Part shown: positions 47,534 to 55,949 of the stretch, piece by piece
Layout of the letters: each line of letters opens with the position of its first letter
Position numbering within the stretch: position 1 is the stretch's first letter
NCBI GenBank assembly: GCA_964397045.1
Contig: CAYNHF010000034.1
Location: forward strand, 62,001-126,000
DNA length: 64,000 bases
Reading direction: 5' to 3'
From: CAYNHF01 sp964397045
GTDB lineage: Bacteria; Actinomycetota; Acidimicrobiia; Spongiisociales; UBA5794
The notes under the pieces: model-generated
What the model saw: the letters and a program-made list of their open reading frames with translations, nothing else
Databases searched by the model: none
Told to the model about the DNA's origin: nothing
Translations under genes and position numbers: made by a program

Positions 47534-48541
47534 TCACCCGCCGATGTAGCTCATCTCCACCTTGGGGAAAGCAACCGTGGCAGCAGAGCGGACTTCGGAG
47601 TAGCGATCGTCCCTGTGCGCCCACACGCCCCGGATGATCGTCTCGAGATCGGCGTCGCTCGCTCCGGAACGCAGCGGCCCGCGCAAGTCGGTGCCTCGGG
47701 TAGCGAAGAGGCAGGTGTACAACCGGCCTTCCGCAGACAACCTGGCCCGCGTGCACGTGCCACAGAACGGGGCGGAGACGGACGAGATCACGCCGATCTC
47801 GCCTGCACCGTCTGCGTACCTCCAGCGCCGGGCGACCTCGCCTGGATACTCCGGATCCACCGCCTGGAGCTGATACTTCGCAGAGATCGCGGCGATGATG
47901 TCTGCCGCCGGAACGACATCATCCACCCGCCACCCGTTGGTGGCCCCGACATCCATGAACTCGATGAACCGGACGACATGGCCGCTGTCGCGAAAGTGTT
48001 CTGCCATCGGCAAGATGCTCTCGTCGTTCACCCCGCGCTTGATCACAACGTTCACCTTCACCGGCGTCAGGCCGGCTCCTGCCGCGGCTTCGATGCCTGC
48101 CAGCACGTCCGCCACGGCAAACCCGACGTCATTCATGTCCTGGAAGATCTTCTCGTCCAGAGAGTCAAGGCTCACCGTCACCCGGTTCAAACCGGCCGCA
48201 GCCAGCTCGTCTGCTTTGCGGGCGAGCAACGAGCCGTTGGTGGTCAAGGTGAGATCGTTGATCTGCTCGACGCCGGCGAGCGATCCAATCAGGCCTTCGA
48301 TCCCCTTGCGCAGCAACGGCTCACCACCGGTGAGCCGCACCTTGACGACCCCGAGGTTCGCAAAGATGCGCGTCAGGCGCTCGATCTCCTCGAAGCTGAG
48401 CAGCAACTCGCGCTCGAGAAACTGATAGTCCCGGTTGAAGATCTCCTTCGGCATGCAATAGGTGCAGCGGAAGTTGCACCGGTCCGTCACCGATATCCGG
48501 AGATCACGCAGCGGACGTTGCAGGGTGTCGATTGGTTCCAC
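47534..48541 (-). CDS. moaA: GTP 3',8-cyclase (molybdenum cofactor synthesis)
   Basis: 335 residues. The radical-SAM cluster motif CNFRCTYC (Cys 22, 26, 29) follows LRDLRISVTDR, the GGEPLLR SAM-binding motif is intact, and the second cluster is supplied by CGTCTRARLSAEGRLYTC with three Cys. The C-terminal GG needed for activation is present (SYIGG). Catalyses the first step of molybdopterin formation in the cytoplasm from GTP, the same precursor used by the folate genes upstream. No other moa gene is in the window. Leaderless GTG. Confidence 0.93.
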   Translation of the reverse strand: MEPIDTLQRPLRDLRISVTDRCNFRCTYCMPKEIFNRDYQFLERELLLSFEEIERLTRIFANLGVVKVRLTGGEPLLRKGIEGLIGSLAGVEQINDLTLTTNGSLLARKADELAAAGLNRVTVSLDSLDEKIFQDMNDVGFAVADVLAGIEAAAGAGLTPVKVNVVIKRGVNDESILPMAEHFRDSGHVVRFIEFMDVGATNGWRVDDVVPAADIIAAISAKYQLQAVDPEYPGEVARRWRYADGAGEIGVISSVSAPFCGTCTRARLSAEGRLYTCLFATRGTDLRGPLRSGASDADLETIIRGVWAHRDDRYSEVRSAATVAFPKVEMSYIGG

Positions 48542-48547
48542 GCCGCA

Positions 48548-48553
48548 AGGCTA
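48548..48553 (-). promoter_or_regulatory. -10 box of moaA (leaderless)
   Basis: TAGCCT on the minus strand, six bases before the GTG at 48541. Confidence 0.45.
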
Positions 48554-48602
48554 CCGTGCCGCGGACCACTCGGGAACGGCCGAATCCGGCTGCAACGCCA
48601 GG

Positions 48603-49727
48603 TCAGTCGATGAGATCCATGAATTCACTGCGGGTGCGGGCATCACTCTGGAAGGTTCCGCGCATGGCGCTGGTGATCATCGAGCTGTCCTGTTTTTGCA
48701 CGCCCCGCATCATCATGCACAGGTGCTTGCCTTCGAATACGACGGCGACGCCGTGGGGGCCGAGGATGTTCTGGATGGCATCCGCTACCTGGTTGGTGAG
48801 CCGCTCCTGCACCTGGAGTCGCCTGGCAAACAGGTCGACCACGCGGGCAACCTTGGAGAGACCGATGATCTGTTTGTCTGGCAGATACGCCACTGCGGCC
48901 TTCCCGAAGAACGGCAGCATGTGGTGCTCGCACATGGAGTAGAACTCGATGCCTTTCACGAGCACCATCTCTTCCGCGCCCTCGGCATCAAAGACGGCGT
49001 TGTTCACGACCTCCTCGAGTGACGTCGAGTAGCCGCTGGTGAGGAAGTCGGTGGCTTTGGCAACCCGCAATGGGGTGCGTACCAGGCCCTCGCGCGCTGG
49101 GTCTTCGCCGATCTCGATCAGCTGTTGGCGCACGAGCGACTCAAAGTGTGGAGCGTACACCTCCCCCATGTCGTCGAAGTCCTGCGGACCACGAGCTTCG
49201 TACGGCGTGCTGAGTTGGATCGCCATAACGGGTTTCACCCTCTCGTCTGCAGCTGGTATTGAACTTGCCAGGTCATACGTAGTCGCACCCTCCTTTGGAT
49301 GCACCCAATCGGGGGCGATTTCTGCGACGGGCACCGCCAGGTGGGGGGCAACACTCGCCTCTGGGTCCGGGATCTTCCACTCGCCGTAGTCGACCACCAG
49401 GTCGCCGAAGTAAAGGATGTCAAGGTCGATGGTGCGGGCCGAATTCGGATCATCGGTGCGCTCCCGACCGAGCGAGTCCTCGATTCCCTTGAGCGCGGTC
49501 CGCAACTCCTTCGGGTCCATATCGGTGCACGCCACAACCGCTGCGTTGAAGAACGGGGGAGCATCAGACGGTCCACCTACCGCATCGCTCTCGTACACCC
49601 GACTCACCGCCGTGACGTCGATCCGGTGGTGCCGGCGGAGCAATCGGATCGCTTCGGGAATATGCCGTTCTCGCTCGATATTGGAGCCAAGTGAGATCAC
49701 TACGTCGCAGAATTCAGCATCAGGCAT
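48603..49727 (-). CDS. folK-folE: Fused 6-hydroxymethyl-dihydropterin pyrophosphokinase / GTP cyclohydrolase I (FolK-FolE)
   Basis: 374 residues. Residues 1-160 are HPPK, with VISLGSNIERERHIPEA, SRVYES, FFNAAVV and the metal motif SARTIDLDILYFG at about 97-109. Residues about 190-374 are GTP cyclohydrolase I: zinc Cys266 and His in YSMCEHHMLPFFGK, IGLSKVARVVDLFARRLQVQ, and second Cys337 in HLCMMMRGVQK. All catalytic residues appear intact. FolE starts the folate pathway and FolK is the third or fourth step, so the fusion joins non-consecutive reactions. Start has GGAG six bases upstream. Between folB and moaA. Confidence 0.9.
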   Translation of the reverse strand: MPDAEFCDVVISLGSNIERERHIPEAIRLLRRHHRIDVTAVSRVYESDAVGGPSDAPPFFNAAVVACTDMDPKELRTALKGIEDSLGRERTDDPNSARTIDLDILYFGDLVVDYGEWKIPDPEASVAPHLAVPVAEIAPDWVHPKEGATTYDLASSIPAADERVKPVMAIQLSTPYEARGPQDFDDMGEVYAPHFESLVRQQLIEIGEDPAREGLVRTPLRVAKATDFLTSGYSTSLEEVVNNAVFDAEGAEEMVLVKGIEFYSMCEHHMLPFFGKAAVAYLPDKQIIGLSKVARVVDLFARRLQVQERLTNQVADAIQNILGPHGVAVVFEGKHLCMMMRGVQKQDSSMITSAMRGTFQSDARTRSEFMDLID

Positions 49728-49747
49728 GGGTAACTCCAGCGTGGGGC

Positions 49748-50119
49748 TCAGGTTGATGTAACGCGCGAACGGTGGACGGTGATTCCCACTGATCTCGCGT
49801 GGCGCAAGGCGCCGGGCTTCTCGACCCGAACCTCAACTTCCTGACAACGGGCTTCGATATCGAAAACCAGATCCGCGAGTTCCTGCACCAACCGCTCGAC
49901 CAGCATCGGTTCACCGTTCTCGACATGGGAGATGATGGCCTTGCCAACGGTCCGGTAGTTCGCCGCATCTGCGATGTCGTCGCTGTGCGCAGCGGCACTG
50001 GTGTCTACCCACATAATCACATTCACCAGCACTTCCTGGGGCGTCACCCTCTCATCGGGCTTGATGCCGATGATGCCGGTGACGCTCAGGTCGAAGATAT
50101 GGATCCGGTCGAGCGCCAT
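49748..50119 (-). CDS. folB: Dihydroneopterin aldolase
   Basis: 123 residues, family length. DRIHIFDLSVTGIIGIKPDE and the later ANYRTVGKAIISHVENGEPM (substrate-binding Tyr/Glu region) and VEVRVEKPGAL are typical. Cleaves dihydroneopterin to the FolK substrate. Leaderless start: TAGCCT, six bases, ATG. Followed at 20 bases by folK-folE. Confidence 0.92.
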   Translation of the reverse strand: MALDRIHIFDLSVTGIIGIKPDERVTPQEVLVNVIMWVDTSAAAHSDDIADAANYRTVGKAIISHVENGEPMLVERLVQELADLVFDIEARCQEVEVRVEKPGALRHARSVGITVHRSRVTST

Positions 50120-50125
50120 GATCAG

Positions 50126-50131
50126 AGGCTA
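50126..50131 (-). promoter_or_regulatory. -10 box of folB (leaderless)
   Basis: TAGCCT on the minus strand, six bases before ATG 50119. Confidence 0.45.
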
Positions 50132-50170
50132 CCCCGTCACCGAGAACAGATCACAGCCTGCGAAACCGGC

Positions 50171-50902
50171 TCACACCAAATGGCCGCCACCATCGACTCG
50201 AACGATCTCACCAGTGATGAAGTCGTTCTCGATGAGCGCGATTGCCGCCGCTGCAACCGGAGGAGTCCCCCCGACTCGCCTCAGCGGGAGCCCGGCAGCC
50301 AGTCGTTCTGCGTAGGACGCGTCTTCGCCTGGCGGAGGCAGGATCACCCCGAGGGCCACAGCATTCACTCTGATCCGGGGTGCCAGACCCAGCGCCGCCG
50401 CGGCCGTGAACGTATCAAGTGCTCCCTTGGCAACGACGTAGCTGAAGTGCTTCCGGTACGGTGTGGCCGTCTTGACATCGGTGATGTTGACGACCGCCCC
50501 ATCGAGCTGATCTGGCAACGCCGCGGCGAATGCCTGCGTCAGGAATACGGGGGTTGCCAGGCTGAGATCGAACGTCGCACGCCAGGCATCGAGGGTCACG
50601 TCCTCGACGGTGTCGTTGGGAAATCCGCTGGCACTGTTGACGAGGATTGAGATCGGCCCCATCGCGTCCTGTGCAGTCGAGATGAGCGCCGGGGCTGCGG
50701 CAGGATCGCCGAGATCAACGGATCCGATGGCGGCATCCGAACCGAGCGCGGTCACTTCTGCCGCCGTCTCCTCGGCTGCGGTCGAAGAGCGGTTGTAGTG
50801 GATGAACACGTTGGCGCCGGCCGCAGCGAGCGCCAGCGCGATGGCTCGACCGACCCGTTGGCCTCCCCCGGTGACAACGGCGTTGCGTCCTGCGATGTTC
50901 AT
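50171..50902 (-). CDS. Short-chain dehydrogenase, pteridine-reductase-like
   Basis: 243 residues. Cofactor loop VVTGGGQRVGRAIALALA with Arg after the Gly motif and FIHYNRSS suggest NADPH. The catalytic Tyr and Lys are in FSYVVAKGAL. LVNSASGF corresponds to the NAS motif of FolM/PTR1 pteridine reductases. Its place beside folB supports a dihydrofolate/dihydropterin reductase role, but this is inference; a generic SDR is the alternative. Start ATG 50902 chosen because TAGCCT lies seven bases upstream. Confidence 0.8.
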   Translation of the reverse strand: MNIAGRNAVVTGGGQRVGRAIALALAAAGANVFIHYNRSSTAAEETAAEVTALGSDAAIGSVDLGDPAAAPALISTAQDAMGPISILVNSASGFPNDTVEDVTLDAWRATFDLSLATPVFLTQAFAAALPDQLDGAVVNITDVKTATPYRKHFSYVVAKGALDTFTAAAALGLAPRIRVNAVALGVILPPPGEDASYAERLAAGLPLRRVGGTPPVAAAAIALIENDFITGEIVRVDGGGHLV

Positions 50903-50909
50903 GTCGGCG

Positions 50910-50915
50910 AGGCTA
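50910..50915 (-). promoter_or_regulatory. -10 box of the SDR gene (leaderless)
   Basis: TAGCCT on the minus strand, seven bases before ATG 50902. Confidence 0.45.
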
Positions 50916-50985
50916 GCCGGTTGCCTCGCGATGGCCTGCGTGGACGAAGCGGCCCCTGACAAGCTTCATTACGCGAATTCGCGGC

Positions 50986-50991
50986 TATCTT
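50986..50991 (+). promoter_or_regulatory. -10 box of the Thr-rich membrane protein gene (leaderless)
   Basis: TATCTT followed by seven bases and ATG 50999; no Shine-Dalgarno. The two starts on opposite strands (50902 and 50999) share this 96-base divergent region. Confidence 0.45.
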
Positions 50992-50998
50992 CGCCCCG

Positions 50999-51571
50999 AT
51001 GAGCAGAGCAGATCCCAAACCTGGCAGGTGGCTCCTCCCCCTCGTGGTTGCAGGCATCGTCGGCTTCACGTACGTGTTTGTGAACGCGTTGCCCCCTGCA
51101 CCTGCAGAAACCACCACAACCACCCTCGCGGCGCTCACCACGACCACGGTGGCGGCTGCCACCACCACCAGCACCACAGTCGACCCGGCGATTGCCGCTT
51201 TCATGATCGCGGCAGACACCGTGGCAGACGCGGCGGCCGACCTCGCCGCTGAGGCCCTGGACATCAACAACGCGTGGGATGCCGGTGGCTCCTACAGCGA
51301 TGCCCTCGAGGGTCTGCAGGATCTCGAAACCCGCACCGCGGAATATGCAACCGCAGTAGCCAACACCACGGTGCCAACGAATGTCACCGAAAGCTGGAGC
51401 TCTGTGGTTGCCGCTGCGGAGGCACTTGCCACCGCCGGCACCGATATGGTTGCCGGACTCCAGTCCTCAGACCAAGGTCAGGCCCGCCAGGCTGCGCTGG
51501 AGGACTACTTGGCTGCAGCCGATGCGGTCCAGGCAGCGATCAACGTCTCCAAGGTCGCTGCCGTTTCCTGA
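50999..51571 (+). CDS. Secreted or anchored helical protein with Thr-rich linker, unknown
   Basis: 190 residues, not recognised. A single N-terminal membrane helix (about 10-27, LLPLVVAGIVGFTYVFV) is followed by a linker of about 30 residues made largely of Thr and Ala with TTT runs. Then comes a helical domain of about 120 residues rich in Ala (IAAFMIAADTVADAAADLA onward). It is likely an extracytoplasmic helical bundle held by an N-terminal anchor. No Cys. Convergent with GlnII. Confidence 0.7.
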   Translation: MSRADPKPGRWLLPLVVAGIVGFTYVFVNALPPAPAETTTTTLAALTTTTVAAATTTSTTVDPAIAAFMIAADTVADAAADLAAEALDINNAWDAGGSYSDALEGLQDLETRTAEYATAVANTTVPTNVTESWSSVVAAAEALATAGTDMVAGLQSSDQGQARQAALEDYLAAADAVQAAINVSKVAAVS

Positions 51572-51594
51572 GAGGCAGCGGCGACCGACAAAGC

Positions 51595-52605
51595 TCAGCC
51601 GGCGCCTTCCTCCAGGGCGCCGCACACTGTGTCAGTGATGAGTCGGGTCACGACGTATGGATCCATGTTGGCATTGGGACGCCGATCCTCGATGTAGCCC
51701 TTGCCTTCCTTGGCTACCTGCCAGGGGATGCGGACTGAGGCGCCGCGGTCGGAAACTCCGTAGCTGTACTCGGTCCACGGCGCCGTCTCATGGAGTCCGG
51801 TGAGGCGCTGCTCGATGCCTGCGCCGTAATACTTGATGTGGGCTTCGGCCTGCTCTCCGAGCGCCTCACATGCCGCGATGATGGCGTCGTAGTTCTCCCG
51901 CATCTCCCTCGTGGAGAAATTGGTGTGGGCTCCTGCGCCGTTCCAGTCACCTGCCACCGGCTTCGGAGTCAGGTGGGCAGAGATGTCGAAGTCCTCCGAT
52001 ATCCGATACAGCAGCCACCGGGCGAGCCAGATCTGGTCGGAGGCATCGACCGGTCCTGCCGGGCCGATCTGGAACTCCCACTGCCCGATCATGACCTCGG
52101 CGTTGGTACCTGAAATCTCGAGGCCTGCTTCCATACATGCCTGCGTGTGGGCTTCGACCACATCACGACCCCAGATCTCGTCTGCGCCGATGCCGCAGTA
52201 GTAACCACCCTGCGGTGCGGGGAAGCCGCCGGCCGGCCACCCGTGGGGGCGTCCGTCCTTGAAGAACGTGTACTCCTGTTCGATGCCGAACCACGATTCG
52301 TGCGAAGCGAATTGCTCAGCCACCTCGACGCACGCTGCCCTCGTGTTGGACTCGTGCGGCGTCATATCGACGTCGAGCACTTCACAAAGCGCCAGCACAT
52401 CGTCCCCTCGCCGAATGGGGTCGGGGACCACCTTGACCGGTCGCAAGACGCAGTCTGAACTCGATCCCGGGGCCTGCTCGGTGCTCGAACCGTCGAAGCC
52501 CCAGATGGGTGGTGCTGTTCCATCTGGAACTACCTTGGTCTTTGAACGTAGCTTTGCGGTGGGCTTCTGCCCATCGATCCAGATGTACTCAGCCCGGTAT
52601 GCCAT
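51595..52605 (-). CDS. glnII: Glutamine synthetase type II (eukaryotic type)
   Basis: 336 residues, typical for GSII. WGFDGSSTEQAPGSSSDCVL, WFGIEQEYTFF (metal-binding Glu pair), GTNAEVMIGQWEFQIGP, GAGAHTNFSTREM and the Arg-containing SYGVSDRGASVRIP are all intact. Makes glutamine from ammonium in the cytoplasm; not regulated by adenylylation. ATG with GGAGA seven bases upstream. Divergent from a type I glutamine synthetase, from which it is separated by 190 bases. Confidence 0.94.
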   Translation of the reverse strand: MAYRAEYIWIDGQKPTAKLRSKTKVVPDGTAPPIWGFDGSSTEQAPGSSSDCVLRPVKVVPDPIRRGDDVLALCEVLDVDMTPHESNTRAACVEVAEQFASHESWFGIEQEYTFFKDGRPHGWPAGGFPAPQGGYYCGIGADEIWGRDVVEAHTQACMEAGLEISGTNAEVMIGQWEFQIGPAGPVDASDQIWLARWLLYRISEDFDISAHLTPKPVAGDWNGAGAHTNFSTREMRENYDAIIAACEALGEQAEAHIKYYGAGIEQRLTGLHETAPWTEYSYGVSDRGASVRIPWQVAKEGKGYIEDRRPNANMDPYVVTRLITDTVCGALEEGAG

Positions 52606-52700
52606 GACGGATCTCCGTTCGGTCGGTGGTGATGTGGGTGCAGGCGCGGCGACCCGCCCGGTTGCTGGCCACCACTGTTCCAGGAGCGGATTTCGCTGTC

Positions 52701-52727
52701 GTAACTGGAATGTGAACGCTGTGTTTC
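52701..52727 (+). promoter_or_regulatory. Possible GlnR-type operator between glnII and glnA2
   Basis: GTAAC (52701), GTGAAC (52712) and GTTTC (52723) lie at 11-base steps in the divergent region. This partly resembles the GTnAC-n6-GAAAC boxes bound by actinobacterial GlnR, whose gene follows. The match is imperfect (the second half-site has an extra base), so this is a suggestion only. TACGAT at 52766-52771 is a likely -10 box for the rightward gene. Confidence 0.25.
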
Positions 52728-52795
52728 AACCCAGAATCCACCTGGGCGGGTCGCGAAACCTGACCTACGATGAGGCCCGCCGGAGGTATCCACCC

Positions 52796-54103
52796 ATGCA
52801 GAAGCAAGAAGAGTACGTACTCAGGACCGTCGAGGAACGGGGCGTGCGCTTTGTGCGCCTGTGGTTCACCGACATCCTCGGCTCCTTGAAGTCGTTTGCG
52901 ATCACGCCCGCCGAATTGGAGAGTGCGTTCGAGGACGGTATGCGTTTCGACGGCTCGGCGATCGATGGCTTCTCGCGCGATCAAGAATCCGACATGCTGG
53001 CATTTCCCGATGCCAGGACGTTCCAGATCCTCCCCTGGCGGTCCAACGATGCAGGTGTCGCCCGCATCTTCTGCGACATCGTTACCCCAGACGGCACACC
53101 GTTCCAGGGTGACCCCCGCTGGGTCCTCAAGCGGAATCTGGAGCGCGCCCACGAACTCGGCTTCAGCTTCTACGTCGGGCCAGAGGTCGAGTACTTCTAC
53201 TTCCGCGACAGCGGACCGGACCCCGAGGTGCTCGACCACGGCGGCTACTTCGACCTGACGCCGCTCGACGTGGCCCAGGAGTACCGGCGGAGCACAATCA
53301 TGGCGCTCGAGTCGCTTGGTATTCCGGTCGAGTCCTCCCACCATGAGGTCAGCCCGAGCCAGCACGAACTTGACCTCCGCCACACCGATGCCTTGACCAT
53401 GGCAGACAACCTCATCACGACCCGGCTCGCGGTGAAAGAGGTCGCTATGGAGCGCGGCATCTACGCAACCTTCATGCCGAAACCGTTGCAGGGCTTCGAC
53501 GGCAGCGGTCTCCACCTCCACCTGTCTCTGTTCCAGAACGACACCAACGCGTTCCATGAAGACAATGGTGCCTACGGCCTCTCGAAGACGGCGCAAGGCT
53601 TCATCGCCGGCCTGCTCCGCCACGGCAGCGAGATCACCGCGCTCACCAACCAGTGGGTGAACTCATACAAGCGACTCGTGACGGGTTTCGACGCACCCGT
53701 CTACGAGAGCTGGGGCCGCAGCGACCAGGCAGCGGTCGTCCGGGTGCCCGCAGTGCGACCCGGCAAGGTGGCGTCCACCCGCATCGAGTATCGGGCCCCC
53801 GACCCTGCCTGCAATCCATACCTCGCTTTTTCGGTGATCCTGGCTGCAGGCCTCGCAGGTATCGAACAGAACTACGAGCTACCTGCCGAGGGTACGGCCA
53901 ACGGTTCAGCACCAGTCGGGGCCCATCGTCTGCCGTCCAACCTGGCGAGCGCACTCGACACCATGGAGGGCTCGGAGCTGGTCCGCACCGCCCTCGGACC
54001 CCACGTGTTCGAGTGGTTCCTGCGCAACAAGCGGCGCGAGTGGCAGCGCTACGAGCAGCATGTCTCGCGCTACGAACTCGACACGTACCTTCCGGTCCTC
54101 TGA
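52796..54103 (+). CDS. Glutamine synthetase type I, GlnA2-like
   Basis: 435 residues from ATG 52796, which has GGAGGT eight bases upstream. The N-terminal RFVRLWFTDILGSLKSFAI, FYVGPEVEYFYF (metal Glu), GLHLHLSLF and NQWVNSYKRLVTGFDAPVY are diagnostic. The order and text resemble M. tuberculosis GlnA2 (from memory). The adenylylation loop of GSI-beta is absent at the C-terminus, as in GSI-alpha enzymes, so control is likely transcriptional. Its stop overlaps the GlnR-like start (TGATG). Confidence 0.92.
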   Translation: MQKQEEYVLRTVEERGVRFVRLWFTDILGSLKSFAITPAELESAFEDGMRFDGSAIDGFSRDQESDMLAFPDARTFQILPWRSNDAGVARIFCDIVTPDGTPFQGDPRWVLKRNLERAHELGFSFYVGPEVEYFYFRDSGPDPEVLDHGGYFDLTPLDVAQEYRRSTIMALESLGIPVESSHHEVSPSQHELDLRHTDALTMADNLITTRLAVKEVAMERGIYATFMPKPLQGFDGSGLHLHLSLFQNDTNAFHEDNGAYGLSKTAQGFIAGLLRHGSEITALTNQWVNSYKRLVTGFDAPVYESWGRSDQAAVVRVPAVRPGKVASTRIEYRAPDPACNPYLAFSVILAAGLAGIEQNYELPAEGTANGSAPVGAHRLPSNLASALDTMEGSELVRTALGPHVFEWFLRNKRREWQRYEQHVSRYELDTYLPVL

Positions 54104-54753
54104 TGTTCGTCCCGGTCTACCCCGCCACGCCCACGACGGCGCTCACCGCAGCCCTCATCGACTCCGGCTACCAGCCGGTGCCAGTCGAATCGGTCGACGC
54201 CTTGTTGGACCGGGCGCCCGAGGCGGGGTGGGAAACCGCAGTGGTCGAGGTGACCGAAGATCTCGGCCGCTGCCTCGCATTCGCGGCGAAGGTCACCGGC
54301 GAATACGGTCTCCCCGTCCTTCTGGTCATCGACCGCACCCTGACGGCCGATATCGCAGAAGAAACCGGCCTCGGCGATTTCGTTCTGTCGCCCATCGACC
54401 GCACCGAACTGCGCGTCCGCATGGCCCGTCTTGGCGGCCGGCCCGGATCGGCCGACCCCGACGAGGTCCTGCGCTATCGCGATCTCGAGCTCAACACCGC
54501 CACGTACCAAGCCACCGTGGCCGGCAGCCCCACCGACCTGACATTCATGGAGTACGAATTGCTGCGCTTCTTCGTCGAGAACCGCGCCCGGGTGTGGAGC
54601 CGAGAACAGATCCTCTCGCGAGTGTGGGGCTATGACTACTTCGGCGGCTCCCGCACGGTCGACGTTCACGTCCGCAGACTGCGTGCCAAGCTCGGCGAAG
54701 AACGAAGTTCCTGGATCACTACGGTCCGTTCCGTCGGCTACCGCTTCGGCTGA
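54103..54753 (+). CDS. OmpR-family orphan response regulator, GlnR-like
   Basis: 216 residues from the ATG overlapping the glutamine synthetase stop. The N-terminal 110 residues are a degenerate receiver. The strand that normally ends in the phosphorylated Asp reads AVVEVTED, with Glu49 at that site. Residues about 125-216 are a winged helix: LTFMEYELLRFFVENRARVW, SREQILSRVWGYDY, RTVDVHVRRLRAKLG and TVRSVGYRFG. GlnR controls nitrogen genes in actinobacteria without a cognate kinase. The position after glnA and opposite glnII argues for the same role. No histidine kinase is adjacent. Confidence 0.85.
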   Translation: MFVPVYPATPTTALTAALIDSGYQPVPVESVDALLDRAPEAGWETAVVEVTEDLGRCLAFAAKVTGEYGLPVLLVIDRTLTADIAEETGLGDFVLSPIDRTELRVRMARLGGRPGSADPDEVLRYRDLELNTATYQATVAGSPTDLTFMEYELLRFFVENRARVWSREQILSRVWGYDYFGGSRTVDVHVRRLRAKLGEERSSWITTVRSVGYRFG

Positions 54754-54980
54754 GCCGCGCCGCCAGGGCACCGGTGGGGTTCCGTTGCTGTGGAGATCCC
54801 CCCCTCCCAGGTCGTGATCCACGTCAAACCTCCACGGGTTCGGCCACCGCGACGCCGATCACGTCGTTGCGGGGCTCGGCTCGAGACTCGCCTCGTGAAA
54901 GGTCGCTACCGGGTGGTGTTCTGCCTGGCCGAGCACCACCTCGATCGCCTACCCTGGCTGCAGCTCGAAAGGTGAGGCAC

Positions 54981-55853
54981 GTGACACAAGCTTGGGGCAA
55001 CGGCACACTCCCTGAAGGTGCCGACGACGCAGTCGCTCAGCGCGAGTACCCGGCAGGCGCCGACAACTACACCGCCGAGGGACGGCTCAAGAAGCGATTC
55101 TACGAAGATGAGCTGGCCCGTCTCCAGGAAGAACTCGTCGCCCTGCAGTACTGGGTACAGGAGAAGGGTCTCAAGGTGCTCATCATCTTCGAAGGCCGCG
55201 GTTCGGCAGGTAAGGGCGGGGTGATCAAGCGAATCACCGAACGAACCAGCCCGCGGATCGTCAAGGTGGTGGCGCTACCTCAGCCGACCGAACGCGAGAA
55301 GACCCAGTGGTACTTCCAGCGGTACATCGAGCATCTGCCTGCGGCCGGGGAAATCGTGCTGTTCGATCGCAGCTGGTACAACCGCTCGAACGTCGAACGG
55401 GTCATGGGCTTCTGCACCGAGGCACAGCATCAGGAGTTCCTGCGCAGCTGTCCCGAGTTCGAACGCATGTTGGTGCGCTCAGGGATAATCCTGCTCAAGT
55501 ACTGGTTCTCAGTGAGCTGGCAGGAGCAGCGCAGGCGTTTCGAGTCCCGCAACGACGAGCCCCTCAAGCGCTGGAAGCTATCCGATATGGATCTCGAAGA
55601 GCACCGCCTGTATGTGGAGTATTCGAAGGCAAAAGACACCACGTTCGAGTACACCGACATCAAGCAAGCGCCGTGGTACGTGGTGCCTTCGGACGACAAA
55701 CGGACCGCCCGGCTGAACTGCATGAGTCACATCGTGTCGCACTTCGAGTACGACAACGTGTTGCCGGAGCCTGTCCTACTTCCCGAACGCGAGCACGTAG
55801 CCTACGTGCGGCCTCCGATGCAGGAGCAGACCTTCGTTACCCAGCTCTACTGA
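54981..55853 (+). CDS. ppk2: Polyphosphate kinase 2 (class I PPK2)
   Basis: 290 residues from GTG 54981. The N-terminal NYTAEGRLKKRFYEDELARL and the Walker A FEGRGSAGKGG (about 70-80), VVALPQPTEREKTQWYFQRY, the Walker B-like VLFDRSWYNRSNVERVMGF (about 127-145), and KRWKLSDMDLEEHRLY are class I PPK2 motifs. It transfers phosphate between polyphosphate and nucleoside diphosphates in the cytoplasm. The position usually filled by Asp (GRDxAGKGG) is Gly here. TACCCT about 26 bases before the GTG may be a -10 box. Gap 54754-54980 holds no gene I trust. Confidence 0.9.
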   Translation: MTQAWGNGTLPEGADDAVAQREYPAGADNYTAEGRLKKRFYEDELARLQEELVALQYWVQEKGLKVLIIFEGRGSAGKGGVIKRITERTSPRIVKVVALPQPTEREKTQWYFQRYIEHLPAAGEIVLFDRSWYNRSNVERVMGFCTEAQHQEFLRSCPEFERMLVRSGIILLKYWFSVSWQEQRRRFESRNDEPLKRWKLSDMDLEEHRLYVEYSKAKDTTFEYTDIKQAPWYVVPSDDKRTARLNCMSHIVSHFEYDNVLPEPVLLPEREHVAYVRPPMQEQTFVTQLY

Positions 55854-55865
55854 GTTGCACTCGCC

Positions 55866-55913
55866 GTTCTTGCGTCCCTCTGCGGGACATATGCCTCGCC
55901 CGGACGCAAGAAC
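55866..55913. terminator. Bidirectional hairpin between ppk2 and the ALDH gene, REP-like
   Basis: GTTCTTGCGTCC (55866-55877) pairs perfectly with GGACGCAAGAAC (55902-55913) across 24 bases. Both flanking genes end here, so it can terminate both. Its ends (GTTCTTGCGT / ACGCAAGAAC) recur in the repeat pair at 57932-58061. Confidence 0.6.
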
Positions 55914-55949
55914 AACAACCTCAATCGGACCTCGCCGCGTCAGGGCGCC

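Noticed and set aside
52259..52795. Extension of the type I glutamine synthetase frame upstream
   Set aside because: It is antisense to glnII; the family N-terminus and a GGAGGT site fix the start at 52796.
53653..54102. Extension of the GlnR-like frame upstream
   Set aside because: It lies inside the glutamine synthetase gene in another frame; the receiver begins at 54103.
54790..54975. 61-codon frame between GlnR and PPK2
   Set aside because: Arg/Pro-rich with no recognisable features or start signal; probably the untranslated leader of ppk2.
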